A stretch of DNA of 64,000 bases, taken from positions 51,049,004-51,113,003 of the forward strand of contig CM042089.1 of NCBI GenBank assembly GCA_023512835.1, given 5' to 3'. Both the position numbers and the translations under genes were made by a program. The stretch is from Taxillus chinensis (taxonomy: Eukaryota > Streptophyta > Magnoliopsida > Santalales > Loranthaceae). The notes under the pieces are model-generated. The model did not search any database and had not been told where the DNA came from. It worked only from the letters and a program-made list of their open reading frames with translations. Positions within the stretch are counted from its first letter, which is position 1; every line of letters begins with the position of its first letter. This document shows positions 23,119 through 32,989 of this stretch, piece after piece.

Positions 23119-23718
23119 GTGGCGGTTGATCCTCTCGAGTACGATATCATCTACGTACCTCAAAAGGCCATAAAAGGAAGTGCAATACCCGACTATTTGG
23201 CAGATAGAGCGCTGGAAGACTTTGAGCCCATGACTATTGGCTTCCCGGATGAGCACATTAACATCATTTCGGCCGAAGTATCGGACATATGGACGATGTG
23301 GTTCGATGGAGCCTCCGGTCTTTTAGGTCACGGTGTTGGGGCCATCCTGATATCCCCAAGAGGCGAACATTTCCCCATGGCGGCAAAGTTAACCTTCCCT
23401 TGTACAAACAATGTAGCGGAATATGAGGCTTATGTGATGGGACTCCAAGAAGCCATTAGCAAAGGAATCAAAAAATTATGAGTGTTCGGCGATTCGGCAC
23501 TCATCATTTTTCAAGTAAGGGGTGAATGGGAGACTCGAAACCACAAGTTAATCCCATATCGGAAGCACGTTGTAGAGTTAGCCGAGCAATTCGAAGACAT
23601 CACATTTGAGCATATGCCTAGGGAATGCAACCAGCTCCTTGACGCGCTAGCAACCCTAGCCTCCCTCCTTCGACTAGACACAAAGTTGGAAGTTCAGTCT
23701 TTCGATATCCGTATATAA
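23119..23718 (+). pseudogene. Second (archaeal-type) RNase H of Tat
   Basis: One frame broken by a single TGA (23479-23481) where Arg (CGA) is likely. Visible motifs are MWFDGASG (first catalytic Asp), NNVAEYEAYVMGLQEAI (catalytic Glu), VFGDSALI (catalytic Asp), and a C-terminal PRECNQLLDALATLAS block. A second RNase H between the classical RNase H and the integrase is diagnostic of the Tat lineage. Confidence 0.85.
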
Positions 23719-23949
23719 GATACTCCTGCACATTGCATGGCCATTGAAGGACATCTGAAGAAAAACCTTGGTTTGAGGACGTCAAACAATATTTGCTTAA
23801 GCAAGAATACCCAGCGAGAGGCCACCGAATCGAGTAAGAGAAATATCCGAAGGTCGCATCCAACTATTATGTTGATGGCTCAATTACGTATAAGAGAAAC
23901 CACGACATGGTGCTATTGCGGTGTGTGGCAAAAGAAGAGTCAATACAGA

Positions 23950-25017
23950 TAATGAAAGAAGTGCACGAAGGGGGAATGTGGTTCACATGCAAACGGACAT
24001 GCATTAACAAGACAAATCATGCGAATGGGCTACTATTGGGTCACCATGGAAAAAGATTGCATTGAATATGTGCGCAAATGCCTCAAGTGTCAAATTTATG
24101 GCGACAAGATTCAAGTACCGCCGTCTAAACTACACATGATGGTCTCCCCATGGCCGTTCTCACTTTGGGGCATTGACGTTATCGGACCAATATCTCCAAA
24201 AGCGTCTAATGGTCATCGTTTCATTTTGGTAGCCATTGATTACTTCACCAAGTGGGTAGAAGCAGCATCATACGCTAATATCACACAAGCTGTGGTACTT
24301 CGATTTATACGGAACAACATCATATGCCGATATGGTCTTCCCGAGCAGATCATAACGGACAATGCTGCCAATTTGAACAACCGGATGATAGGGAGGTTGT
24401 GCGAAACATACAAAATTCAACACCGCAACTCGACCCCCTATCGCCCAAAAATGAATGGAGCAGTCGAGGCAGCCAACAAGAACATCAAGAACATTATCAG
24501 AAAGATGACCGAAACGTACAAAGATTGGCACGAGAAGCTACCTTACGCTTTGCATGCTTATCGTACCTCAGTGCGTACATCGACTGGGGCAACTCCATTT
24601 TCTTTGGTCTATGGCATGGAAGCAGTCCTACCGGTCGAAGTGGAGATACCTTCCCTCCGAGTGCTTAAGGATACTCAGCTCGAAGAAGTAGAATGGGCCC
24701 AAAGTCGTTATGAGCAGTTGAATTTAATTGAGGGCAAGCGCCGGCAACAGTTCGAGAGGACAGGTTGTATCAACGAGAGAATGATGAACAATTACAATAA
24801 AAAGGTGAAGCCCGAAGCTTTCAAGAGGGCGATCTTGTCCTCAAGAAGATCTTGCCAATCCAGGCATGACCATAGAGGAAAGTGGACTCCCAATTATGAA
24901 GGCCCATATGTTGTGAAAAAAGCATTCTCGGGAGGCGCATTGATCCTTGCCAAAATGGACGGAGATGAGCTTCCTAATCCAGTGAATAGTGACGCCGTCA
25001 AAAAGTTTTATGCTTAA
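23950..25017 (+). pseudogene. Tat integrase
   Basis: The zinc-binding N-terminus is at about 23955-24100 (HANGHA..., CLKCQIY), broken just upstream of 24019. From 24019 to the stop at 25015-25017 the frame is open (332 codons). The catalytic core has Asp in WGIDVIGP, Asp in IITDNAANLNN and Glu in MNGAVEAANKN (the DDE triad). The tail ends with GPYVVKKAFSGGALILAKMDG and no chromodomain, as expected for Tat. It is the best-preserved domain of the element. The frame matches RT and the second RNase H, consistent with one former polyprotein. Confidence 0.88.
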
Positions 25018-26220
25018 CTCTCGTGTCTCCCAACAAGATTCTCATTCCTGTAATGAGCGGACTTGGTGAAAACCCAAAAGGGCACCAAGGGTAAAATACA
25101 AAGCTCCAACAAAAGACAAAAAAGAAAACAAAGGCGGACTTGGTGAAAACCTGAAAGGGCACCAAAGGTAAAATACAAAGCCAACAATAAATCTTGAAGG
25201 GTGACATCAGTTCAGTCAGAAACTGAAAGGATCAGGACCACAACAAATAGGGTCCGTTGCAAGCGATGAGACAACATCATCCAAAAAAGCAATGACGCAA
25301 ACAAGTGGAAGACTTGGTCAAACCTGCGGCACACTCGAATCAAATTTGTACATTATGCTTTTAAAGACTTGCGATTCTGTTTATCGGATTATGACAATAG
25401 GACACTTTTTATGATATAAATATGTTTTGTGGAATTAAACCAGCAAAAATCTTTTTATCTCTTTAATCATGTTACATCTTCTTCATTTCACATTTAAGTA
25501 GAACATCTTAAAACCCCAGTAAACTCTTCTAGCATTGCCTTATGAGTAGGGCCAAGCTCAAAATCCTCAAACAACTTAAAGCCCCCAATTTGGAGTACTC
25601 ATATCTCCACGGGATATCACTATCCCCAGGAGAAGCCGTCCAATCAAGCTCCTCAATATGGCGAAGCAAAATTTAACAGACCCTTCATGCACAACAGGGA
25701 GTTCCCCAGCAAAGACAGGGCGGACTCTCCATCCCAAAAAGAACATTGTTCTCCAACAAGTTGAATGTTAGCCAACAGCCAAACCCTTAGTAATACATCA
25801 CGTGGCAATCAATGCATACATCGCATAGCATCACATTGCATCATATTTCACCACAAGTTGAGGTTTATGCATCCCCGCATACAACACATTGCGATCCATG
25901 CGTCATTGGCATACATTCAACATGCTCAGTAATTGCAGGAATTTTATCGCCCCTGGAGATCCTATGAGCTCATATTCAAGCAAACTTCTCTTCAAGCTAT
26001 CCTAGCTTTCTTCGTTCAACCGTGCAACTCTTTCCTTGCAATTTCCCCAAGCTCTAAGCACATCCCTTTTGGCAATTGACAAACTTTTCCCTTTTTGGGT
26101 CACCTCGTAGAGCGATCTCCTTGAGTGAACTCGTAGAGGGAGCTTAAATTGGGTAACTTCCCAAACTCACCAATTCCTTCAAGCATTCCCCCAAATACCA
26201 TTTGATGTCTCCAACAAGTC
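25018..26220 (+). other. Tat 3' non-coding region
   Basis: No conserved frame. It holds a roughly 45-bp direct duplication (25058-25101 and 25134-25178, sharing GCGGACTTGGTGAAAACC). Long 3' regions are normal for Tat elements. Confidence 0.6.
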
Positions 26221-26765
26221 TTTCCGGTTTAAGCTTATCGTTCTTTGTAGGGCTTTCCATTTTTTAATTTAAGCTTATCGTTCTTTGTGGGCTTTCCCTT
26301 TTTCACTTTAAGCCTATCGTTCTTGTGGGCTTTCCCGTTTTCAATTCAAGCCTATCGTTGCTGTGGGCTTTTCCATTTTTAATTTAAGCTTATCGTTGCT
26401 GTGGGCTTTCCATTTTCAATTCAAGCCTATCGTTGCTGTGGGCTTTTCCATTTTCACTTTAAGCCTATCGTTGCTGTGGGCTATCCATTTTCAATTCAAG
26501 CCTATCGTTGCTTTGTGGGCTATCCGTTTTCAATTCAAGCCCATCGTTGTTGTGGGCCTTTTTCCATTTTTCAATTCGAGCCTATCGTTCTTTGTGGGCC
26601 TTTCGCTTTTCAATTCAAGCCCATCATTGTTGTGGGCCTTTTTCCATTTTTCAATTCGAGCTTATCGTTGTTGTGGGCCTTTCAACTTTTAGTTCACGCC
26701 CATCATTGTTGTGGGTCTTATCCTTTTTCAGGTCAAGCTTTGTCATTGTTGTAGGCTTTCAATCT
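26221..26765 (+). repeat. Minisatellite in Tat 3' region
   Basis: About 14 imperfect tandem units of 36-42 bp, each with a C(T/C)ATCGTT...TGGGC(C)TTTCC core and a TTTTCAATTCAAG-like spacer. Open frames across it (FSIFNLSLSLLWA-like repeats) arise from unit lengths near multiples of three. Confidence 0.85.
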
Positions 26766-26956
26766 CTGGTATCAAGCGGCCTTAGATGCCACATCAAGGT
26801 ATTATCCAAGTACACCGGCCTGTGAAGCCCCTTTTCCCTCTCGGGGACGAACCCAACCGTCGCACTTCTTCCTCTAGGTAAGTCAGGTAAGTGCTCCAAC
26901 CCGTCCAAAATGACTCCCTTTTATCTTTGTACGCTGTTTGTATACAAACAGTGCAC

Positions 26957-26969
26957 AAAGAGGGGCAGC
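26957..26969 (+). other. Tat polypurine tract
   Basis: AAAGAGGGGCAGC lies immediately before the TG of the 3' LTR; typical plus-strand primer site for this lineage. Confidence 0.8.
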
Positions 26970-29900
26970 TGTTGGACCCCATTTTGTCTGGGTTGGACAT
27001 ACTAACCCCATTTGATATACCTTTCTGCCCATGCCATGTACCTTGTTGAACAGGTCCACAATGATCCCATACTTCCAAGGAATGGTCTATCCCAATCGGC
27101 ACGAGATGGATACAATTGACACGGATGGGGGAGTTCAAAATTAATGACTTTTGCTACAAGTCCTTGAAACGCCCCAAGACTAACACCAGGTGATGGAGGA
27201 TGAAAATTCGAGACCAACGCACTTGACTGAGCTCAAATCGGACTTAAAATGAAGAAGTTATGGCCAAAACAACTTTCGTTGGAAAAAGTCAAACCTGCCA
27301 AAAGACGGTCAATGCCCCTAGTCAAACTGCCCGCAAAAGTGATCATGCGAAACCCTTCAAAATGCCTATGTAGGCGAATACGGATCTCCCCAAACAATTC
27401 CTGGAAGGTTACCCATTTTTGCATTTTTGGTGGGGGTAAAAAGGTAATTAAAAAAAAATTCGGAGTTGACCGTTGACCTACCGACACTGCGACCCGTTGA
27501 CCTTCGAAGCCTCGAAGCCCCGAAGCCTCGAAGCCTCGAAGCCCCAAAGCTCGAAGCCCCGAAGCTCATAGCCCCGAAGCCTCGAAGCCTCGAAGCCCGT
27601 TGACCTGCTGATTCCACCTTCGACCCTTCGACCCCCGAAGCTCCGACCCTGCCGACACTCCGACCTTCGAACCTTGACTTGCAATACCAGTAAGTTTTCG
27701 GCCCGTTGACCGTTGACCTTCGACCTGCCAACACTTCGACCCGTTGACCGTTGACTTTTGCCCCACCTGGAATTCGACCCACCGAAGCTTCGACCCTACC
27801 GACACTTCGACCCGTTGACGCTCCGACCTCCCGACACTTCGAACCTCCGACCCTTTCTGCCTTCGCTGATTTTTCTCGCTGGTTTCTCGCGCTGACTTTT
27901 TTTTCACGGACTTCCTTTTTTCCTCTCGCTGGTCGTTCACGGGACTCATCTTCTGCGCTGACCATCAGATAGGGAATTATTTCTCACCAACCTATCGGTC
28001 ACATGTGCTGCTAAAGTACAAATGCAAAAAGGCAATCACGAGCTCCCCTTTCTTCCGCATAGGCTGTCCACCCGACAAGGCATTAAAACCTGCAAATTAA
28101 AATACTGCATCAAATAATGCAGCAATTATGACAGTCCAGCCAAAAACGTTTCGCAAAGACCTTTAAGAGGTATTTGACGTCCACCTGTGTAGGGGGGATT
28201 CCTTTTTTGAGGGAAAAATTCATCAAGGAAAAGGAAGAGTTCTTCGGGGTGTGGGTTTTCGTTGAAGATAAAAAAGGAGAGAAGAGAAAGATCATGAATT
28301 AAGAGCACGATTATCTGAAAGAAAAAAAAAGGGAGAATCCTCCATCATCCCAGTGCAGAGAGAAAAAACAGAGAGTTAAAAAAAAAGAAAAAGAAGGGGG
28401 CTGTTCGTTGAAAAAACACAAGTGCAAATAGAGATCCAAAATCCAGGAAAAGAGAGGATTACATCCAGTCTTCCCCGCCACTCAATGTTCCTTTTAAGAT
28501 TCAGTCCTATCTTGTTCCAGCCCTCTTTTTTTTTTTGCCTATCTGCCTATCTCGTTCCAGCCCCCTCTCGATTCGGTCCTCCAATCGCTTATCTGTCTAT
28601 TTGCTTTTTGCCCGGAGTCAAAACAAAAAAGGAAGAAGAGAACTCTGCCCTGTTCTCGTCCTAGCGAAACAGAGAGAGAAAAAAAAAGAAAGACAGAAAA
28701 AAGAAAAGGAGAGGCCCCTGCTTCCCACGCCCAGGTCTGCTGCAAATTTCACCCAGCCACTTCTCTTTAAAAACACCAAGAAAGGACTCGCGTCTTCCCG
28801 CCAACGTTGCAGCGATCGAAGCCCTAAATCCAAGTAAAGTCGGGTTAATTTCTCATTTCGATTTGCTTTACGCTATTCTTTTGTTTTTATTGTAATTGTG
28901 GTATTGTGTTGTTTCTTTTCATTATCTCGCCTTTTATTAATTTTCTTCCGTTTTATTGACTGTAATTGTCGTGACACACAAAATTGTAATATGTAACAGC
29001 AAGAAAACTCAAAAAAAAAAAAGAGAGAGAGAGCAAAGGGAGGCATGAAGAAAAAGAAAAAAAAAGAGTGATTTTATTCTTGTGGATGTCACACTCACAC
29101 ACTCCACATCTATTTTGATATATGCATTTCCAATTTCAAAAATGAAAACAAAACAAACAAACAAACAAATAAACAAGCAAAAAAAAACAAAATAAGACAG
29201 AAAAACAAGCAAAAAAAAACGTTTTTCAATAAAATGTTTTTTTTTTCAAAATCTCTTCAATAACATGTTTTGAAAATGTTTTCATGGAATGTTTTCCAAA
29301 TGTCTTCCAACAAAAACAAAAAAAAACAAAAAAAACGTTTTCATGTTTTCAAACAAAAAAAAAGAAAAATCAAAATTAGTACTTCAATTTCCCAAACCAA
29401 AAAAAAAAACAAAAAAAAAAAAAAAAAAACAAAAAGACCAAAATGTTTTTTTACAAAACATAGAAAACAAAAAAATGTATGTTTTCTAACCCCAAAAAAA
29501 ACAAAAAAAAAACAAAACAAAACAAAACCAAAAAAAAGAGAAAAAAAAAATTTGTCTAGGACTTCAAAACCAAAAACCAAAACCAATCTCTAGGATCTCA
29601 TTCTCCACTTTAAACAAAAACCCAAAATTTTTAGGATTCCCTTTTTAGAAATTTAGGATAAATCCGTTTTAACTATAACTTTAATAAATAACTTAGCTAG
29701 ATAAAAATCATAGACTTTTTAGGAAACTTAACTCGATTATGACAAGACAAATAAAAGAAAAACCTCCTCCTCCTAAATTAGATACCGAAAGGGCGCCGTA
29801 GGGGTGCTAATCCTTCCCTACACGTAACCAACTCCCGAACCCATCTCTCGATAACGCGGACCACACACTTAAGACTACTCAAAGTAGAGGGTATCCAACT

Positions 29901-29999
29901 GTACCCCAAAAACGGTTGGTGGCGACTCTAAAATTTCTCACCATTGGTTTAGTTTGAGCTCACCCCAAAAAAGGGCCCGGACGAAAACCAATGATGACA
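26970..29999 (+). mobile_element. Tat element 3' LTR
   Basis: 3030 bp, TGTTGGACCCC...GATGACA, followed by ATGCC. Collinear with the split 5' LTR: TTGAC/TCGAAGCC zone (about 27465-27850), GA-rich region and A-tract zone (29150-29560). It gives the uninterrupted insertion site of the TRIM/Tekay composite. Confidence 0.92.
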
Positions 30000-30004
30000 A
30001 TGCC
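30000..30004 (+). repeat. Target-site duplication of Tat element, right copy
   Basis: ATGCC directly after the 3' LTR, identical to 2676-2680. Confidence 0.9.
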
Positions 30005-30188
30005 ATTGTCACGTGCAACCTCTAAAAGCTCCCTCTTGGGTTCAATTCTTGCCTCTTGCTTGCTCATCATAATACAAGGTGTTGTAGCCAAAGTGTGTGG
30101 GAAGAAAACTCCCTAAAACCCAACAAATTCCACCCCAAAAGGCAAAACTGTGACTAACTCCTCACATCCCAAAACATGGGTCATTACA
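30005..30188 (-). mobile_element. Tekay-type LTR, right part
   Basis: Continues the LTR interrupted at 2680 and ends at GGGTCATTACA (30188), the same terminus as the LTRs ending at 32738, 50888 and 58333. The next bases (30189-30206) are a minus-strand purine tract (AAGGGGGAGAGGA), so this is the element's 3' LTR. Confidence 0.82.
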
Positions 30189-30448
30189 TCCTCTCCCCCT
30201 TAAGACTTTTCGTCCTTGAAAAGAAACATGCAAGGAACAACAAACACATGCTACCCAATGCATAACCACATGCATCACAATGCATATAACACATATCCGC
30301 ATGTCACAAATACCCATCTCAAAACACATCTCAAAGTACATCTCAAAAATAAATACATGTCTAAAGGACAATACAAATACACCAAATCATGAACAACTAA
30401 TACAATAAAGCACATCACTATCGCTTGGCCAACAGCCATCTCCCACCC

Positions 30449-31020
30449 TTAAGATTGTTCGTCCTCGAACAACTCCGAGTGTTGCTCATGCATCATGGAA
30501 TCATGTTCCCAAGTCTCTTCCTCAATGCCACGGTGCTGCCACAACACACGAACCAAAGGGATAGCGCGACCACGCAAAAGCTTCTCTTTGTCGATCTAGT
30601 ATACGGATAGGGGCCTCAAGAATGGACATATCATCCTCAATATCCAATGTTCCTCAATCAATTACATGAGTTGGGTCAGGATGATGCTTCCTCAACTAGG
30701 ACACATGGAACACATCGTGTACCTGACTTAACCGCGGTGGTAACGCTAACCGGTAGGCCACTAGCCCCACAAAATCCATATCCTCAAAAGGACCAATAAA
30801 CCGTAGAGATAGTTTGGAACCTCTCCCAAATCGCCAATGTCCACGATGTGGAGAAACACGTAGAAACACATGATCTCCCACAGAAAACTCCAACGGTCGC
30901 CGCCATTGATCTGCATAAGATTTCTATCGACTCTGAGCTGCCAACACTAACGAATCAACATGACCTTCTCCGTAGCCTCCTGAACCAACTGTGGTCCCAA
31001 AAGAGTTGTCTCCCCCACCT
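30449..31020 (-). pseudogene. Tekay integrase C-terminus and chromodomain (element hit by Tat)
   Basis: On the minus strand: GDHVFLRVSPHRGHWRFGRG, SLRFIGPFE, VAYRLALPPRLSQVHDVFHVS (GPF integrase tail, about 30696-30893), then a chromodomain-like block (LLRGRAIPLVRVLWQHRG, EEETWE, about 30510-30590) and a stop at 30449-30451. It matches 51170-51874. The frame is interrupted by the solo LTR at 31026 and resumes at 32744. Several small frameshifts are present. Confidence 0.82.
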
Positions 31021-32136
31021 CAGTCTGTCATGCCCCAGATTTTCAACCTGAGAAAACCGGTTCGTGACTCCCCTTTTACCCACAAGGAGGATAAAGGGGT
31101 AGGGTACAACATTCCCACACAGGACACCATTTAATAAATTTAAGATACATGTAACATTCACAAACCAAACAAATGTTTATTACAACAAAATCCTTTACAA
31201 TAACTCCCCATCGGGGTTACAAGGCCTCACAAAAATCACATACTACAAATAACATTAAACAAGCCACAAAACAGAACCGTCTTCCACCTTAGTGTTCTCA
31301 CCTAACGCCTGTAGGTTCCTGAAAGAAAACACATCAGAGTAGGAGGGGTGAGCAACCACAGCTCAGTAGGGATCATGTCTCCCCAACCCATCCCATGTTC
31401 CTAGTATCTACATGAGAACGTGCGCAGTGTAGTGTAGTGACAAGATAAAAGCAAGGTTATATTCCACGGTTAAGTATCAATCCCACAAGTCATAGAACGG
31501 TACAAACATTGCCATAGCCACACAGGCCCACATATCCACGGCCTCTTAGGCGCCACACGAAGCCAAAGATATCCATAGTTACAAACATTACCACAGCCTC
31601 TCAGGCGCTACACAAGCTAACATATTTACAGTTCCAAACATTTCCACAGCCTCTCAGGCGCCACACAGGCCAACATTTCCATAGCCACACAGGCTAACAT
31701 AAACAGTCCCGGGCTTCCATAGCCACCGGGTTCCAACAAACACACAACACACAAAGCCACACAGGCATAACATCAAACACATGATTTGCATAGTCTCATA
31801 GGTATAACATCGAACACATAGCATGCACACATTCACAGGCTGTCAAACTTAGTCACACAGACATAAAAACAAACACTTAGCATGCATAATCCCCAGCCTC
31901 ACGGACATATATACAAATATCCAAGCGAAATACGCCATTGAAGGCCAACATCCATATAGGAGATCACAACTATATGGATTTACATATAGATATATAACCA
32001 AACAGCCACAAAATGCCTACCACAAGGCCAAAACCCTGGGATAGGTTCAAGGAAACAGAACCCTTACCTCAAGGATCCTTCACGCTCCCACGCTAGATGC
32101 TGTCCACCCACGCGAGTCACCCTAATAGCAGCGCTC

Positions 32137-32141
<5 letters not shown>

Positions 32142-32177
<36 letters not shown>
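32142..32177. repeat. (CT)n microsatellite in LTR
   Basis: About 18 CT units. GA/CT runs occur at the same place, downstream of the TATA box, in the other Tekay LTRs (6732-6758, 14089-14112, 47080-47126, 50319-50343, 57770-57802). Confidence 0.9.
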
Positions 32178-32179
<2 letters not shown>

Positions 32180-32235
32180 GACGGCTGCGGCGGTTGACAA
32201 CAAAAACCCTAAACCTAAAACAAAGAGAGCTCCTC

Positions 32236-32385
32236 CTTATAAAGACCTCACTTATCAAAACGACGTAGTTTTGATAAATGAAATCCCACCATCAAAACGA
32301 CGTAGTTTTGATAAATGAAATCCCACCATCAAAATGACGTAGTTTTGATAAATGAAACACACCATCAAAACGACGTAGTTTTGAT
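32236..32385 (-). promoter_or_regulatory. LTR promoter with four ACGT palindromes
   Basis: Palindromes at 32254-32275, 32291-32312, 32328-32349 (one base changed) and 32364-32385, spaced 36-37 bp start to start, upstream of a TATA-like CTTTATAAGG (about 32234-32243) on the minus strand. Other LTRs have two or three copies. Confidence 0.65.
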
Positions 32386-32743
32386 AAATGAAACATGAAC
32401 TAACCACTCCATTTCCACACAGGACAAAACACCCATAATCCGAACGTGGTCATGGTCACACGCAGCCTCTACACGCTCCCACTTGAGCTCATTACACTCT
32501 CTAACAACCAAGCCTCGAAGACTCGTAGAAACACTCCCTCGAAGACTCGCTAGAAACGCGGTCTCGAAGATCTGTCTCGAAGATTAAACCTTCGACCCTC
32601 AAACCTTCGAACTTCGACCCTCGATCTTCGACCCTACGACCCAAATCTTCGAGTCTTCCACCTTTTGACCCAAGCATTCGCCCAGGGTATTGTTCATCTT
32701 CGTTCCAGCTTGTTCTACCCAAGATACGGGTCATTACACAGTC

Positions 32744-32989
32744 CAACACAAAGGTGATCGACACGGCTGCCTATATAACACCTCAAAAGGAGCCATCTCA
32801 ATGAATGCCTGATAACTGTTGTTGTAGGAAAACTCCACCAAAGGAAGGTGAGTTGGCCACGAACCCCCAAAATCTAACACACAGGCCCTCAACATGTCCT
32901 CCAATGTATGATTTGTCCTCTCGGTCTAACCGTCAGTCTTTGGGTGAAACTGTACTCAAGTGAAGCTTGGTCCCCATAGCCTCCTGCAA
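32744..32989 (-). pseudogene. Tekay integrase segment, truncated
   Basis: Resumes the integrase tail after the solo LTR and matches 51730-51990. Homology stops abruptly at 32989 (CTCCTGCAA), where sequence of the Ulp1-carrying element begins. The rest of this Tekay element is not in the window. Confidence 0.75.

Larger units (their letters stand above)
2681..29999 (+). mobile_element. Tat/Ogre-type Ty3 LTR retrotransposon (complete, nested insert)
   Basis: Full-length element bounded by TGTTGG...GATGACA LTRs and a perfect 5-bp TSD (ATGCC). Without the 9.8-kb insertion in its 5' LTR it is about 17.5 kb. Order on the + strand: 5' LTR, arginine-tRNA-type PBS (15529), long leader, ORF1 (16142-17424), gag, protease, RT-RNase H, a second archaeal-type RNase H (23119-23718), integrase (to 25017), a long 3' non-coding region with a minisatellite, a purine tract (26957-26969) and the 3' LTR. 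ORF1 before gag, the extra RNase H, large LTRs and this PBS type are established hallmarks of the Tat/Ogre lineage. Every frame carries frameshifts or stops, so it is defective. It sits inside a Tekay LTR (2029-2680 and 30005-30188). Confidence 0.92.
31026..32738 (-). mobile_element. Solo LTR, Tekay type
   Basis: 1713 bp, TGTCATGCCCC...GGGTCATTACA on the + strand, flanked by a perfect TSD CAGTC (31021-31025 and 32739-32743). No internal region remains, so it is a product of LTR-LTR recombination. It carries a 36-bp CT run (32142-32177), a TATA box and four ACGT-core palindromes. The last part (about 32490-32710) is a GAAGACTCG/TCGACCC-rich zone absent from the other copies. Confidence 0.92.

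Noticed and set aside
26363..26825. Repetitive membrane-like protein (FSIFNLSLSLLWA repeats)
   Set aside because: Frame arises from minisatellite units close to multiples of three; similar frames open in more than one phase.
31026..32738. Reading this LTR as the 5' LTR of the Tekay fragment around it
   Set aside because: Perfect CAGTC duplication and continuous integrase homology across it show a separate solo-LTR insertion.
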